From assembly GCF_024172095.1 (NCBI RefSeq), contig NZ_JAMZDX010000006.1:372001-436000 (forward strand): DNA of 64,000 nucleotides. The letters are read 5' to 3'. The stretch comes from Kitasatospora cinereorecta. GTDB taxonomy: Bacteria > Actinomycetota > Actinomycetes > Streptomycetales > Streptomycetaceae. Each line of letters starts with the position of its first letter. Within the stretch, counting starts at the first letter, position 1. The notes under the pieces are model-generated. The model ran no database searches. It was not told where the DNA came from and saw only the letters and a list, made by a program, of their open reading frames with translations. Of the stretch, positions 17,231-26,141 are shown in pieces. The translations under genes were made by a program, and so were the position numbers.

Positions 17231-19075
17231 ATGGCACGCGCGGTCGGCATCGACCTCGGTACGACGAACTCCGTCGTCAGCGTTCTTGAGGGCGGTGAGC
17301 CCACGGTCATCACCAACGCCGAGGGCGCTCGGACCACGCCGTCCGTCGTCGCCTTCGCCAAGAACGGCGAGGTTCTGGTCGGCGAGGTGGCCAAGCGGCA
17401 GGCGGTCACCAACGTCGACCGCACCATCCGCTCGGTCAAGCGCCACATGGGCACCGACTGGAAGATCGGCATCGACGGCAAGGACTTCACGCCGCAGCAG
17501 ATCTCCGCCTTCGTCCTGCAGAAGCTCAAGCGGGACGCCGAGTCCTACCTGGGCGAGACGGTCACCGACGCCGTCATCACCGTCCCGGCCTACTTCAACG
17601 ACTCCGAGCGCCAGGCGACCAAGGAGGCCGGCGAGATCGCGGGCCTGAACGTCCTGCGCATCGTCAACGAGCCGACCGCGGCCGCCCTGGCCTACGGCCT
17701 GGACAAGGACGACCAGACCATCCTGGTCTTCGACCTCGGTGGCGGCACCTTCGACGTCTCGCTGCTGGAGATCGGCGACGGCGTCGTCGAGGTGAAGGCC
17801 ACCAACGGTGACAACCACCTCGGTGGCGACGACTGGGACCAGCGCGTCGTCGACCACCTGGTGAAGGTCTTCCAGTCCGGTCACGGCGTCGACCTGTCCA
17901 AGGACAAGATGGCCGTCCAGCGTCTGCGCGAGGCGGCCGAGAAGGCCAAGATCGAGCTGTCCTCCTCCTCGGAGACCTCGATCAACCTGCCCTACATCAC
18001 GGCCTCCGCCGAGGGCCCGCTGCACCTGGACGAGAAGCTCACCCGGGCCCAGTTCCAGCAGCTGACCGCCGACCTGCTCGAGCGCTGCAAGCACCCGTTC
18101 CACAACGTCATCAAGGACGCCGGCATCGCGCTGTCCGAGATCGACCACGTGGTCCTGGTCGGCGGCTCGACCCGTATGCCGGCCGTCGCCGAGCTCGTCA
18201 AGGAGCTGACCGGCGGCAAGGACGCCAACAAGGGCGTCAACCCGGACGAGGTCGTCGCCATCGGCGCGTCCCTGCAGGCCGGTGTCCTCAAGGGCGAGGT
18301 CAAGGACGTCCTGCTGCTCGACGTCACCCCGCTGTCCCTCGGCATCGAGACCAAGGGCGGCATCATGACCAAGCTGATCGAGCGCAACACCACGATCCCG
18401 ACCAAGCGCTCCGAGATCTTCACCACGGCCGAGGACAACCAGCCGTCCGTGCAGATCCAGGTCTACCAGGGCGAGCGCGAGATCGCGGCGTACAACAAGA
18501 AGCTCGGCATGTTCGAGCTGACCGGCCTGCCGCCGGCGCCGCGCGGCCTGCCGCAGATCGAGGTCACCTTCGACATCGACGCCAACGGCATCATGCACGT
18601 GGCCGCGAAGGACCTCGGCACCGGCAAGGAGCAGAAGATGACCGTCACCGGCGGCTCCTCGCTGCCGAAGGACGAGGTCGACCGCATGCGCCGCGAGGCC
18701 GAGCAGTACGCGGACGAGGACCACAAGCGCCGCGAGGCCGTGGAGACCCGCAACCAGGGCGAGCAGCTCGTCTACTCGACCGAGAAGTTCATCGCCGACA
18801 ACGCCGACAAGCTCCCCGCCGACGTCAAGACCGAGGTCGAGACCGCGATCGGCGAGCTCAAGGAGGCGCTGAAGGGCGAGGACATCCCGGCGATCCGCGA
18901 GGCGACCGAGAAGGTCTCCACCACCGCCCAGAAGCTCGGCGCCGCGCTCTACGCGCAGGCCGACGCCGCGGGTGCCGCTGGAGCCGGCGCGGGTGACGCC
19001 GCGGGCGCCAAGGAGGACGACGTGGTCGACGCCGAGATCGTCGATGACGAGAAGCCCAAGGGTGGTGCCGCATGA
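17231..19075 (+). CDS. dnaK: Hsp70 chaperone DnaK
   Basis: 614 residues, the normal length for streptomycetes. The ATPase domain opens [17 protein letters not shown], with later phosphate-binding motifs [11 protein letters not shown] and [12 protein letters not shown]; the substrate-binding domain follows from about residue 370 and a lid with an Ala/Gly-rich, acidic tail ends EKPKGGAA. DnaK folds and protects proteins with GrpE and DnaJ and, in streptomycetes, acts as co-repressor of HspR. The ATG at 17231 has CCCCGGAGG upstream; in-frame codons before it run through the promoter. It overlaps grpE by four bases. Confidence 0.98.
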   Translation: MARAVGIDLGTTNSVVSVLEGGEPTVITNAEGARTTPSVVAFAKNGEVLVGEVAKRQAVTNVDRTIRSVKRHMGTDWKIGIDGKDFTPQQISAFVLQKLKRDAESYLGETVTDAVITVPAYFNDSERQATKEAGEIAGLNVLRIVNEPTAAALAYGLDKDDQTILVFDLGGGTFDVSLLEIGDGVVEVKATNGDNHLGGDDWDQRVVDHLVKVFQSGHGVDLSKDKMAVQRLREAAEKAKIELSSSSETSINLPYITASAEGPLHLDEKLTRAQFQQLTADLLERCKHPFHNVIKDAGIALSEIDHVVLVGGSTRMPAVAELVKELTGGKDANKGVNPDEVVAIGASLQAGVLKGEVKDVLLLDVTPLSLGIETKGGIMTKLIERNTTIPTKRSEIFTTAEDNQPSVQIQVYQGEREIAAYNKKLGMFELTGLPPAPRGLPQIEVTFDIDANGIMHVAAKDLGTGKEQKMTVTGGSSLPKDEVDRMRREAEQYADEDHKRREAVETRNQGEQLVYSTEKFIADNADKLPADVKTEVETAIGELKEALKGEDIPAIREATEKVSTTAQKLGAALYAQADAAGAAGAGAGDAAGAKEDDVVDAEIVDDEKPKGGAA

Positions 19076-19659
19076 CGGAGAAGCCGCAGGGCGAGCAGCC
19101 CGGCGACGACTCCGCCGCCGAGGAGGCCGTTCTCAAGGCCGCCGAGGAGGCCGTCGCGGGTGCGGCCGGTGACGAGGTGGCAGCCGCCAAGCGCGAGGCC
19201 TCCGAACGCACCGCCGACCTGCAGCGACTCCAGGCCGAGTACCAGAACTACCGCAAGCGGGTGGAGCGGGACCGGCTGACGGTGCGCGAGATCGCGATCT
19301 CCAACATCCTGGAGTCGCTGATCCCGGTGCTGGACGACATCGGCCGGGCGCGCGACCACGGCGAGGTGACGGGCGGCTTCAAGTCCGTCGCCGAGTCGCT
19401 GGAGACCGTGGTGGCCAAGCTGGGCCTGCAGCAGTTCGGCAAGGAGGGCGAGCCCTTCGACCCGACGCTGCACGAGGCGCTGATGCACAGCTACTCCTCG
19501 GAGGTCACCGAGGACACCTGTGTGCAGATCCTCCAGCCGGGCTACCGGATCGGCGAGCGGATCATCCGCCCGGCGATGGTCGCGGTCGCGGAGCCCCAGC
19601 CGGGCACCCAGACCACCGCCGAGCCCGACGCCGACAAGGCCGACGGCACCGACAGCTGA
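19072..19659 (+). CDS. grpE: Nucleotide exchange factor GrpE
   Basis: 195 residues. The long N-terminal coiled coil (about 45-80, including [17 protein letters not shown]) and the C-terminal beta domain with [26 protein letters not shown] are diagnostic. It ejects ADP from DnaK. The start overlaps the dnaK stop (ATGA), indicating translational coupling. The acidic N-terminus ([18 protein letters not shown]) and the C-terminal tail are probably disordered. Confidence 0.97.
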   Translation: MTEKPQGEQPGDDSAAEEAVLKAAEEAVAGAAGDEVAAAKREASERTADLQRLQAEYQNYRKRVERDRLTVREIAISNILESLIPVLDDIGRARDHGEVTGGFKSVAESLETVVAKLGLQQFGKEGEPFDPTLHEALMHSYSSEVTEDTCVQILQPGYRIGERIIRPAMVAVAEPQPGTQTTAEPDADKADGTDS

Positions 19660-19687
19660 CGGCACGGCCGGCAACTGACAACCTTGT

Positions 19688-19736
19688 GCGCTGCGGAGTC
19701 GTACGTCGTCCAGTACGGCGGCCGGCTCCGCAGCGC
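19688..19736 (+). other. Stem-loop between grpE and dnaJ
   Basis: Perfect 11-base arms GCGCTGCGGAG / CTCCGCAGCGC separated by 27 bases that contain two GTAC tetramers. It lies in the 125-base gap inside the heat-shock operon and may attenuate transcription or mark a processing site. No downstream T run is seen, so a strong terminator is unlikely. Confidence 0.6.
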
Positions 19737-19784
19737 CGTATGCGATACCAGTGACAACTCTTCGGGAGGTGGCGGTAAAAGGCC

Positions 19785-20927
19785 ATGAGTGCCAAGGACT
19801 ACGTGGAGAAGGACTACTACAAGGTCCTCGGCGTGCCCAAGGACGCCACCGCCGCCGAGATCAAGAAGACCTACCGCAAGCTCGCGCGGGAGTTCCACCC
19901 GGACGCCAACAAGGGTGACGCCAAGGCGGAGGAGCGGTTCAAGGACATCTCCGAGGCGTACGACGTCCTCTCGGACGACAAGCGCCGCAAGGAGTACGAC
20001 GAGGCCCGCTCGCTGTTCGGCTCGGGCGGGTTCCGCCCCGGCGGTCCCGGCGGCGGCTCCTTCGACTTCGGCGACCTGTTCGGCAACACCGCGGGCGCCG
20101 GGAGCGGCGGCCTCGGCGACGTGTTCGGCGGCCTGTTCAACCGCGGCGGCCGGCAGGCCCAGCCGCGGCGCGGCGCCGACGTCGAGACCGAGGTGACCCT
20201 CAGCTTCGAGGAGGCGGTGGACGGCGCGACCGTACCGCTGCGGATGACCAGCCAGGCCCCGTGCCGCTCCTGCGCCGGCACCGGCGCCAAGACCGGCACC
20301 ACGCCCCGGGTCTGCCCGACCTGCGTCGGCGCCGGCACGGTCAGCCGGGGCCAGGGCGCCTTCGCGCTGTCCGAGCCCTGCCGCGACTGCAAGGGCCGCG
20401 GCATGATCGTCGACGACCCGTGCACCGTCTGCCACGGCAGCGGCCGCGCCTCCTCGGCCCGGACCATGCAGGTCCGCATCCCGGCCGGGGTCCAGGACAG
20501 CCAGCGGATCCGGCTCAAGGGCAAGGGCGCCCAGGGCGAGCGGGGCGGCCAACCCGGCGACCTCTACGTCACCGTGCACGTCGACACCCACCCGGTCTTC
20601 GGGCGCAAGGGCGACAACCTGACCGTCACCGTGCCGGTGACCTTCCCCGAAGCGGCTCTTGGCGGCACCATCGAGGTGCCGACGCTGAACGGCCCCGCCG
20701 TGAAGCTCAAGCTGCCCGCCGGCAGCGCCAACGGGCTCACCATGCGGGCCCGCGGCAAGGGTGCCACCCGCAAGGACGGCACCCGCGGCGACCTGCTGGT
20801 CACCGTGGAGGTCATGGTGCCCAAGCACGTCACCGGCGACGCGCTGACGGCACTGGAGCAGTACCGCGAGGCCACCGCCTCGGACGACCCGCGAGCCGCC
20901 CTCTTCCAGGCGGCGGAGGGAGCGTGA
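19785..20927 (+). CDS. dnaJ: Co-chaperone DnaJ (Hsp40)
   Basis: 380 residues in canonical order: J domain (about 10-75, with the HPD tripeptide in EFHPDANKGD), a Gly-rich linker, the four-repeat zinc domain (CRSCAGTG, CPTCVGAG, CRDCKGRG, CTVCHGSG) and two beta-rich substrate-binding domains. It delivers clients to DnaK and stimulates its ATPase. GGGAGGTGGCGG lies upstream of the ATG, though at a somewhat long spacing. The start of hspR is seven bases beyond the dnaJ stop. Confidence 0.97.
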   Translation: MSAKDYVEKDYYKVLGVPKDATAAEIKKTYRKLAREFHPDANKGDAKAEERFKDISEAYDVLSDDKRRKEYDEARSLFGSGGFRPGGPGGGSFDFGDLFGNTAGAGSGGLGDVFGGLFNRGGRQAQPRRGADVETEVTLSFEEAVDGATVPLRMTSQAPCRSCAGTGAKTGTTPRVCPTCVGAGTVSRGQGAFALSEPCRDCKGRGMIVDDPCTVCHGSGRASSARTMQVRIPAGVQDSQRIRLKGKGAQGERGGQPGDLYVTVHVDTHPVFGRKGDNLTVTVPVTFPEAALGGTIEVPTLNGPAVKLKLPAGSANGLTMRARGKGATRKDGTRGDLLVTVEVMVPKHVTGDALTALEQYREATASDDPRAALFQAAEGA

Positions 20928-20934
20928 CCCGCAG

Positions 20935-21438
20935 ATGACCCCGACGCCCGACACCCCCATCGGCCCCGGACTCGGCGAGGGCCTGCCCGGCTCCGCGTCG
21001 CGCCCGCGCGTGAACGCCAACCCGTACGTGCTCACCGAGGACACCCCGGTCTACGTCATCTCGGTGGCCGCCGAGCTCTCCGGCCTGCACCCGCAGACCC
21101 TGCGCCAGTACGACCGGCTCGGCCTGGTCTGTCCGGACCGCACGGCCGGCCGCGGCCGCCGCTACTCGTCCCGGGACATCCAGCAGCTGCGCGAGGTCCA
21201 GCGGCTCTCCCAGGACGAGGGGATCAACCTCGCGGGCATCAAGCGGATCATCGAGCTGGAGAACCAGGTCGCCGCCCTCCAGTCCCGCGTCGCCGAACTG
21301 GCCGATGCCCTGGACGGCGCCGCCGCCACCCTGCAGCAGCGCGAGGCCACCATTCACGCGTCCTACCGCCGCGACCTCGTCCCCTACCAGCAGGTCCAGC
21401 AGTCGAGCGCCCTCGTCGTCTGGCGCCCCAAGCGCTGA
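20935..21438 (+). CDS. hspR: Heat-shock repressor HspR (MerR family)
   Basis: 167 residues. A MerR-type winged helix-turn-helix (VYVISVAAELSGLHPQTLRQYDRLGLV, about residues 37-65, plus GRGRRYSSRDIQQLREVQ) is followed by a coiled-coil dimerisation helix. As the last gene of the dnaK operon it provides feedback repression at HAIR sites, two of which lie before dnaK and one before clpB in this window. Translation is probably coupled to dnaJ. Confidence 0.96.
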   Translation: MTPTPDTPIGPGLGEGLPGSASRPRVNANPYVLTEDTPVYVISVAAELSGLHPQTLRQYDRLGLVCPDRTAGRGRRYSSRDIQQLREVQRLSQDEGINLAGIKRIIELENQVAALQSRVAELADALDGAAATLQQREATIHASYRRDLVPYQQVQQSSALVVWRPKR

Positions 21439-21442
21439 AAGC

Positions 21443-21493
21443 CACCGAGCCGCCGGTATCTCCCACTGATCGGGGGGTGCCGGCGGCTCGGTG
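21443..21493 (+). terminator. Terminator of the dnaK operon
   Basis: Perfect 14-base arms CACCGAGCCGCCGG / CCGGCGGCTCGGTG around a 23-base loop, beginning four bases after the hspR stop. Confidence 0.85.
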
Positions 21494-21642
21494 TTGATGA
21501 GAGAGTGCGACTCGATGGATGGGCCGGATCCGTCCGGTCGGCAAATCTCAACTGCCCCACATCGGTCTCCAATTAAGATCGCGGAGAGCAGACACCGAGT
21601 CTTGGTTGGCCATTTGTCCGGTCGACGACAAGGAGCCGAGGG

Positions 21643-22635
21643 ATGAACGTGCGAGAGCAGTCAGGGTCCGTGTCTGGCTGGCAACGCAGCCTGTCGGCCG
21701 AGGCCCGTTCGCTCTACCTGGCCGTCATCCGCCAGGAAGGGAGATCACTCCGGAAGGACGATGATCAAATAACGGCCGACGCTCTTGACGAGTTGCTGTC
21801 ACTCGGCCTCCTGGTCCCCGACGCGGACGAGCCGGAAGTGTTCGTCGCGGTGGATCCCGCACAGCTATCGGCCAGTCTCAGCTCGGCATGGCAACGCCAG
21901 GCACTGGATCTGCTCGCCCGCGCGGTCACACTTCCGACGGACCTGAGCGAATTGGCCGAGGCATTTCACTCGCCCGGCCAGAGCGGCGGACAGATCGAGT
22001 ATGTCCGCGGGAAAGCACTGATAAATCAACGCCTCCAACAATTCGCCACCGAAATGGAGGAGGCGCTGGCCATGCAACCGGGCGGTCCGCGCCCGCCGGA
22101 AGTACTCGCCGCCGGCGTCGAGGGAGACCTGGACATCCTCCGCCGGGGCGCCACGATGCGGACGATCTACCACGCCAGCACGCGCTACCACCAGCCGACC
22201 CGCGACTACGTGGCCACCCTGGCCTCGGCCGGATGGCAGTTCCGCACGCTCGACGAGCCGTACACCCGACTCATCATCATCGACCGCAGAATCGCGGTGA
22301 TGCCGGTCGTCGAGGACATGAGCCACGCGGCGTTCATCCACGACCAGTCGGTCATCAAATTCCTGGTCGAGGAGGTTTTCGAGCGGAACTGGGGCCGGGC
22401 ACTGGAATTCGACGGGGACCGAACCGTCCCGCAGGAGGTGGTTTCCCGGCTGCGACAGACGATCATCGATCTGCTGCTGGCGGGCACCAACCACCGCGTC
22501 ATCGCCCGTCGCCTGGGCATCAGTGAGCGAACCCTGGCCCGGCATATCGCCGAGATGCGCGAGGACCACAACGTCGACTCGCTGTTCCAGCTCGGCTACG
22601 TCCTGGGGCGGGCGTCACAGAGCCCTCCGGGCTAG
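21643..22635 (+). CDS. LuxR-type regulator with a TrmB/PLD-like central domain (paralog 1)
   Basis: 330 residues: an N-terminal winged-helix-like region (AEARSLYLAVIRQEG ... LDELLSLGLLV), a long helical connector, a central segment with the paralog signature YTRLIIIDRRIAVMP (about 207-220), and a C-terminal LuxR-type helix-turn-helix (NHRVIARRLGISERTLARHI, about 288-307). The layout resembles TrmB-type sensors joined to a LuxR DNA-binding domain. It is the most divergent of four paralogs here. The ATG has AAGGAG upstream. Codons such as ATA, AGA and AAA and the AT-rich leader stand out from the neighbouring heat-shock genes, suggesting transfer. The inducer and targets are unknown. Confidence 0.8.
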   Translation: MNVREQSGSVSGWQRSLSAEARSLYLAVIRQEGRSLRKDDDQITADALDELLSLGLLVPDADEPEVFVAVDPAQLSASLSSAWQRQALDLLARAVTLPTDLSELAEAFHSPGQSGGQIEYVRGKALINQRLQQFATEMEEALAMQPGGPRPPEVLAAGVEGDLDILRRGATMRTIYHASTRYHQPTRDYVATLASAGWQFRTLDEPYTRLIIIDRRIAVMPVVEDMSHAAFIHDQSVIKFLVEEVFERNWGRALEFDGDRTVPQEVVSRLRQTIIDLLLAGTNHRVIARRLGISERTLARHIAEMREDHNVDSLFQLGYVLGRASQSPPG

Positions 22636-22741
22636 CCGGGAGCCGCTCCGACGGACCGCACCCCCGGCGTCCCCAGCTGCCGTGCGGCCGGAGACGTCCC
22701 CGCGTCCGGGAGTGACAGGGACGCGTTGACCGTGAAGGTCA

Positions 22742-22903
22742 CGTCCAGTAGATGTCGTTCGCCGAGAGCGGCACGGCCGCCGTCACCTCGTCGGCCACGG
22801 CCTTCTGGTCTCCGCCCACACCGAAGCAGGCGACCACCAGCGCCGCTACGCCGGCGGCAAGCGGAAGAACTGCCATACGGACATACCGGTGCATGCGAGA
22901 CAT
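22742..22903 (-). CDS. Tiny predicted lipoprotein/secreted peptide (53-54 residues)
   Basis: MSRMHRYVRMAVLPLAAG followed by VAALVVAC: a short basic start, a hydrophobic core and a lipobox-like LVVAC, leaving a mature part of about 29 residues (FGVGGDQKAV ... SANDIYWT) with acidic, Thr/Ala-rich composition. GGGAAGGGG lies at ideal spacing before the ATG at 22903. It ends convergently with regulator paralog 1 and is surrounded by the LuxR paralogs, so a signal or surface peptide linked to them is conceivable. I do not recognise the family; the short size keeps confidence moderate. Confidence 0.6.
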
Positions 22904-23256
22904 GCGCCCACCCCTTCCCTCAACCTTACGAATCGAACCAATACACCGCTTTAGAACGGTTGCGCTCATGGTGCCGCACAATGTGTACCCATGTCACGCC
23001 GCCCTCCATCAGCAGTGCGTCATCTCCCTGCCAGGCATCCAGATGACACCTCGCAAACCTGGACGTGAGAGCGATGTTCGATGGACGATCAGTTCGCTCT
23101 CGATGGGCTCGACAAGGTCACCACACTTGCCGATGTCCCTTCAATTGCGTCCTCAACAAACCACATGTCACACACCGCTCGTCCGCTTGAGCAGCCATCG
23201 TCCAAAGCGCCTTCCGGCACCATCCCCTCCCGGTCGGCCATTCCCCCGGAGTCGAC
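22904..23256. other. AT-richer intergenic region with an inverted repeat
   Basis: 353 bases between the divergent tiny-lipoprotein gene and the deoxyribosyltransferase-like gene, clearly less GC-rich than its surroundings. It contains GAGAGCGA (23067-23074) and its reverse complement TCGCTCTC (23094-23101), a candidate operator, and must hold both promoters. No coding sequence with genome-like codon use was found. Confidence 0.6.
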
Positions 23257-23883
23257 ATGAGTGAGTCCAACCTGCGTCATCGCGCCGCCCAGAACCCCGA
23301 GGGCCGGCGCGCACGGGTCTTCCTGGCCGCGCCGCTGATGCGGCTCACCGGCCCGGCGGACAGTGTGGTGACGCTGGCCAGCCGCACCCGTCTGACCACC
23401 CTGCGGACCACGCTGCTGCGCAGCGGCGCCGCGGTGTACAGCGCGCACCACAGCGACGCCTGGACGGTGGCCGGCCGCGCGCCGGAGCCGCGGGTGCCCT
23501 CCGACTTCCGTGCGCTGCAGACCGCCGACCTGGTGTTCGCCTACGTCGGCGCGCCGCTGTCGGCCGGGGTCAGCCTGGAGCTGGGCTGGGCCTCGGCGCT
23601 GCGCAAGCCGATCGTGCTGCTGGTCGACGAGGCGATCACCCACAACCCGCTGATCGCCACCATCGAGCAGGTCTCGCCGGTGCTGCCGCTGGTCTTCGAC
23701 GACACCTGGTCGCAGGACGCCCTGCACCACACCGTGGAGACCGCGCTCGACTGGGCCGGGATGGCGCTCTCCCTGCGCGGCGGCTTCTGGACCGCGCCGG
23801 GCGACCAGTTCCCGCGCCCCCGTCAGGAGCGGCCCGCCACCGGGCCGTACGGCTTCTGGTCGCCCGAGGTCGCCACCGGCTGA
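23257..23883 (+). CDS. Nucleoside 2-deoxyribosyltransferase-like protein
   Basis: 208 residues. RVFLAAPLMRLTG near the N-terminus and DLVFAYVGAPLSAGVSLELGWASALRKPIVLLVD in the middle follow the pattern of the nucleoside 2-deoxyribosyltransferase fold, where a Glu in the GxSxELG-type motif acts as nucleophile. Relatives exchange or hydrolyse nucleoside bases and some act in signalling or defence; which applies here is unknown. ATG at 23257 follows CCGGAGTCGAC. It sits among the LuxR paralogs, pointing away from the tiny lipoprotein. Confidence 0.72.
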   Translation: MSESNLRHRAAQNPEGRRARVFLAAPLMRLTGPADSVVTLASRTRLTTLRTTLLRSGAAVYSAHHSDAWTVAGRAPEPRVPSDFRALQTADLVFAYVGAPLSAGVSLELGWASALRKPIVLLVDEAITHNPLIATIEQVSPVLPLVFDDTWSQDALHHTVETALDWAGMALSLRGGFWTAPGDQFPRPRQERPATGPYGFWSPEVATG

Positions 23884-23920
23884 CCGGCGTCGGCTCACCC
23901 GGGAGGGGTGGGCCGCCCGC

Positions 23921-24901
23921 TCAGGGGGCCGGCGTCCGTTCGGCGCCCCGCATCTGCCAGCCCAGCTGGAACAGCGTCTCGGCGTCGTGGAGTTCGCGCA
24001 GACGGGAGATGTGGCCGGCCACGGTGCGCTCGCTCAGGCCGAGCCGGCCCGCGATGGTCCGCTGGGTCAGGCCCTGGGCGAGCAGCCGGCCGACCTGCTC
24101 GTGCACCGGCGCCCCCTCGACCTCGTCGTGGTGCACCGCGCCCCAGGCCACCCGCTCGGCCCGCTCCCAGTCCCGCTCGAACACCCCGACCAGGAAGCTG
24201 ACCACGGCCGGATCCTCGATGAACGCGGCGCTGCTGTTGTCGGCCGAGGCGGGGATGACCGCCACCCGGCGGTCGAAGACGATCATCCGGGTGTAGGGCT
24301 CGCTGAGCACCCGGATCTTCTCCCCCAGCGCGGTCACCGCCGCCGCGTACCGGACGGTCGCCTCGTCGAGCCGGGCGCCGGGCTGGTAGATGGTGCGCAG
24401 CGAGCGGCCCTCGGCCAGGAAGCCCCGGGTGCGCTCCAGGGACTGCTTGAGGTGCTCGGCCGGGCGTGCCCCGCCGGGCTGGGCGGCCAGGGTCTCCTCC
24501 CGGCACTCCGACTCCACCTGGAGGATCCGGTGCCGGATCTCCCGGAAGTCGTCGACGTGCTGCACCTCGCTGGAGCGGTCGACCCGCCGCGGCCGGGCGT
24601 CGTACGCGTCCGTCAGTTCGCCCAGCAGCGAGGGCATCTCCTCGGCCTGGACCAGCATCCGCGTCCCGGCCGAGCGCAGTTCGGAGCTGATCCGCTCGCC
24701 CACCGTCCGCGGGTTGACCGCGGTCAGCGAGGCGTCCTCGCTGTGGTGGACCAGCAGTCCGAGCTCCATCAGCCGGAGCACCGCCGCCGAGTCCTGCTCC
24801 ACCGCCTCGCGGAAGCTCACCCGGCCGCCCTGCTCCAGAACCGTGAAGTACAGCTTCCGCTCGGGGTCGCTCGGCAGCGAACCCGGCACCAGATCACTCA
24901 T
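23921..24901 (-). CDS. LuxR-type regulator with a TrmB/PLD-like central domain (paralog 2)
   Basis: 326 residues with the same order as the other paralogs: winged-helix-like N-terminus (ERKLYFTVLEQGGRVSF), helical connector, the central signature YTRMIVFDRRVAVIPA followed by DNSSAAFIEDPAVVSFLVG and WERAERVAW, and the LuxR helix-turn-helix LTQRTIAGRLGLSERTVAGH. The ATG at 24901 is preferred (AGGTGGAG upstream) over a GTG at 24910; it overlaps the stop of the upstream paralog by eight bases in an ATGAGTGA junction. It is the downstream gene of a coupled pair. Confidence 0.83.
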   Translation of the reverse strand: MSDLVPGSLPSDPERKLYFTVLEQGGRVSFREAVEQDSAAVLRLMELGLLVHHSEDASLTAVNPRTVGERISSELRSAGTRMLVQAEEMPSLLGELTDAYDARPRRVDRSSEVQHVDDFREIRHRILQVESECREETLAAQPGGARPAEHLKQSLERTRGFLAEGRSLRTIYQPGARLDEATVRYAAAVTALGEKIRVLSEPYTRMIVFDRRVAVIPASADNSSAAFIEDPAVVSFLVGVFERDWERAERVAWGAVHHDEVEGAPVHEQVGRLLAQGLTQRTIAGRLGLSERTVAGHISRLRELHDAETLFQLGWQMRGAERTPAP

Positions 24902-25853
24902 CCACTCCACCTCGCATCAGCCACCCGAGCTGAAACAGTGTCTCCGCGTCGTAAAGGTCACGCAGTCGTGCGATGTGCCCGGCGACGGTCCGCTCGCTCA
25001 GCCCCATCCGGCCGGCGATCGCCCGCTGCGTGAGGCCTTGGGCCAGCAGCGTTCCGACCATGTCGTGCACCGGTGCCTCCGTCGTCCGGTCGGGTACCTC
25101 CCAGCGGATCCGCTCCGCGCGCTCCCAGTCGCGCAGGAAGCCGGCGGCCAGGACCGCGACCACGGCGGGGTCCTCGACGAAGGCCGCGCTGCGGTTGTCC
25201 GCCGCCGCCGGGATCACGGCGACCCGGCGGTCGAAGATGATCATCCGGGTGAACGCCTCGTCAAGCACCCGGAACCGCATACCCCAGCCGGTCGCCCTGG
25301 CAACGTAGGCGGCGGTGGCGGGATCGTCCCTGGAGACCGGCTGGTAGAGCACCCTGATCTCCACCCCGCGCTCCAGGGCCGCGCGGCTGCGGGAGTCGTC
25401 GGCCAGGTGCTCGGGCGGTCGGCGGCCCGGCTGGGCGGACAGGCCCTCCTCGCGGTAGTCCGCCTCGATCTGGAGGATCCGGTGGCGGATCTGCTCCATC
25501 TCGTCGACGTGCTCCACCTCCGCCGAGCGCTCGGCCTCGGGCACCGCCGCCTCGTACGCCTCGACCAGCTCCGCCAGTGCCTCGGGCATCCGCTCCGCCC
25601 GCACCAGCATCCTGGTCGCCTCGGTGCGCAGCCCGGCGCCGATCCGGCCGGCCACCGCACGGGGGCTCACCGCGGTCAGCTGGTCGGCGGTGCCGTGCGG
25701 GACCAGCAGGCCGAGCCCGATCAGGCGCACCACCGCGCCGGGATCCTGCCGGGCGGCCTCGACGAAGCCCACCCGGCCGCCCTGCGCCAGGATCTCCAGG
25801 TAGAGCGCGCGTTCGGCGTCACCGGGCAGCGGACCTGCCGCCGGACCGCTCAC
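24894..25853 (-). CDS. LuxR-type regulator with a TrmB/PLD-like central domain (paralog 3)
   Basis: 319 residues, closest to paralog 2. The central signature is FTRMIIFDRRVAVIPAAADNRSAAFVEDPAVV, and the helix-turn-helix is LTQRAIAGRMGLSERTVAGH with the shared C-terminus ETLFQLGWLMRGG. The GTG at 25853 has GAGGTGG upstream. It is separated from the next paralog by the decayed copy described below. The signature Arg-Arg-x-Ala-Val-x-Pro is invariant in all four, so the sensor core is probably functional. Confidence 0.83.
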   Translation of the reverse strand: MSGPAAGPLPGDAERALYLEILAQGGRVGFVEAARQDPGAVVRLIGLGLLVPHGTADQLTAVSPRAVAGRIGAGLRTEATRMLVRAERMPEALAELVEAYEAAVPEAERSAEVEHVDEMEQIRHRILQIEADYREEGLSAQPGRRPPEHLADDSRSRAALERGVEIRVLYQPVSRDDPATAAYVARATGWGMRFRVLDEAFTRMIIFDRRVAVIPAAADNRSAAFVEDPAVVAVLAAGFLRDWERAERIRWEVPDRTTEAPVHDMVGTLLAQGLTQRAIAGRMGLSERTVAGHIARLRDLYDAETLFQLGWLMRGGVDE

Positions 25854-25889
25854 CCTGCACCACCTCGTCTCGACCGTCCCACTGGGAAC

Positions 25890-26141
25890 AGCGTCCGTGC
25901 GCGGAATTTGTCACGCGACCCGGCGGGGTCGAGTCGTCGTAGGCGCGGGTGAGGCCGTGGAGCAGGGTGGGCCCGGACCGGCATCCTGGCGGCGGTGGGC
26001 AGTTCGGCGCCGAGCCGGCCGCTGACGGCGCGTGTGCCGACGGCGCGGTGGGAGTCGTCGGTCCGGGTGACCGGGCAGGTGGGATTGGCGGGCGGCGGCG
26101 TCCGGGAGCGGGGCGGGGGTCTCGGCGAGCGGGTCACTCAC
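25890..26141 (-). pseudogene. Decayed remnant of a fifth LuxR/PLD regulator paralog
   Basis: A GTG at 26141 overlaps the stop of paralog 4 by eight bases in a GTGAGTGA junction, just as the intact pair 3/2 does. The reading starts VSDPLAETPAPLPDAAAR like an N-terminus of this family, then must change frame: a second frame gives RTDDSHRAVGTRAVSGRLGAE, matching RIDGAYLAVSPRAVGDRLGSE of paralog 4, and a third frame gives LHGLTRAYDD, matching LATLTRAYEA. The winged-helix part and everything after the connector are missing. This reads as a fifth tandem copy destroyed by deletion and frameshifts. Confidence 0.55.
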
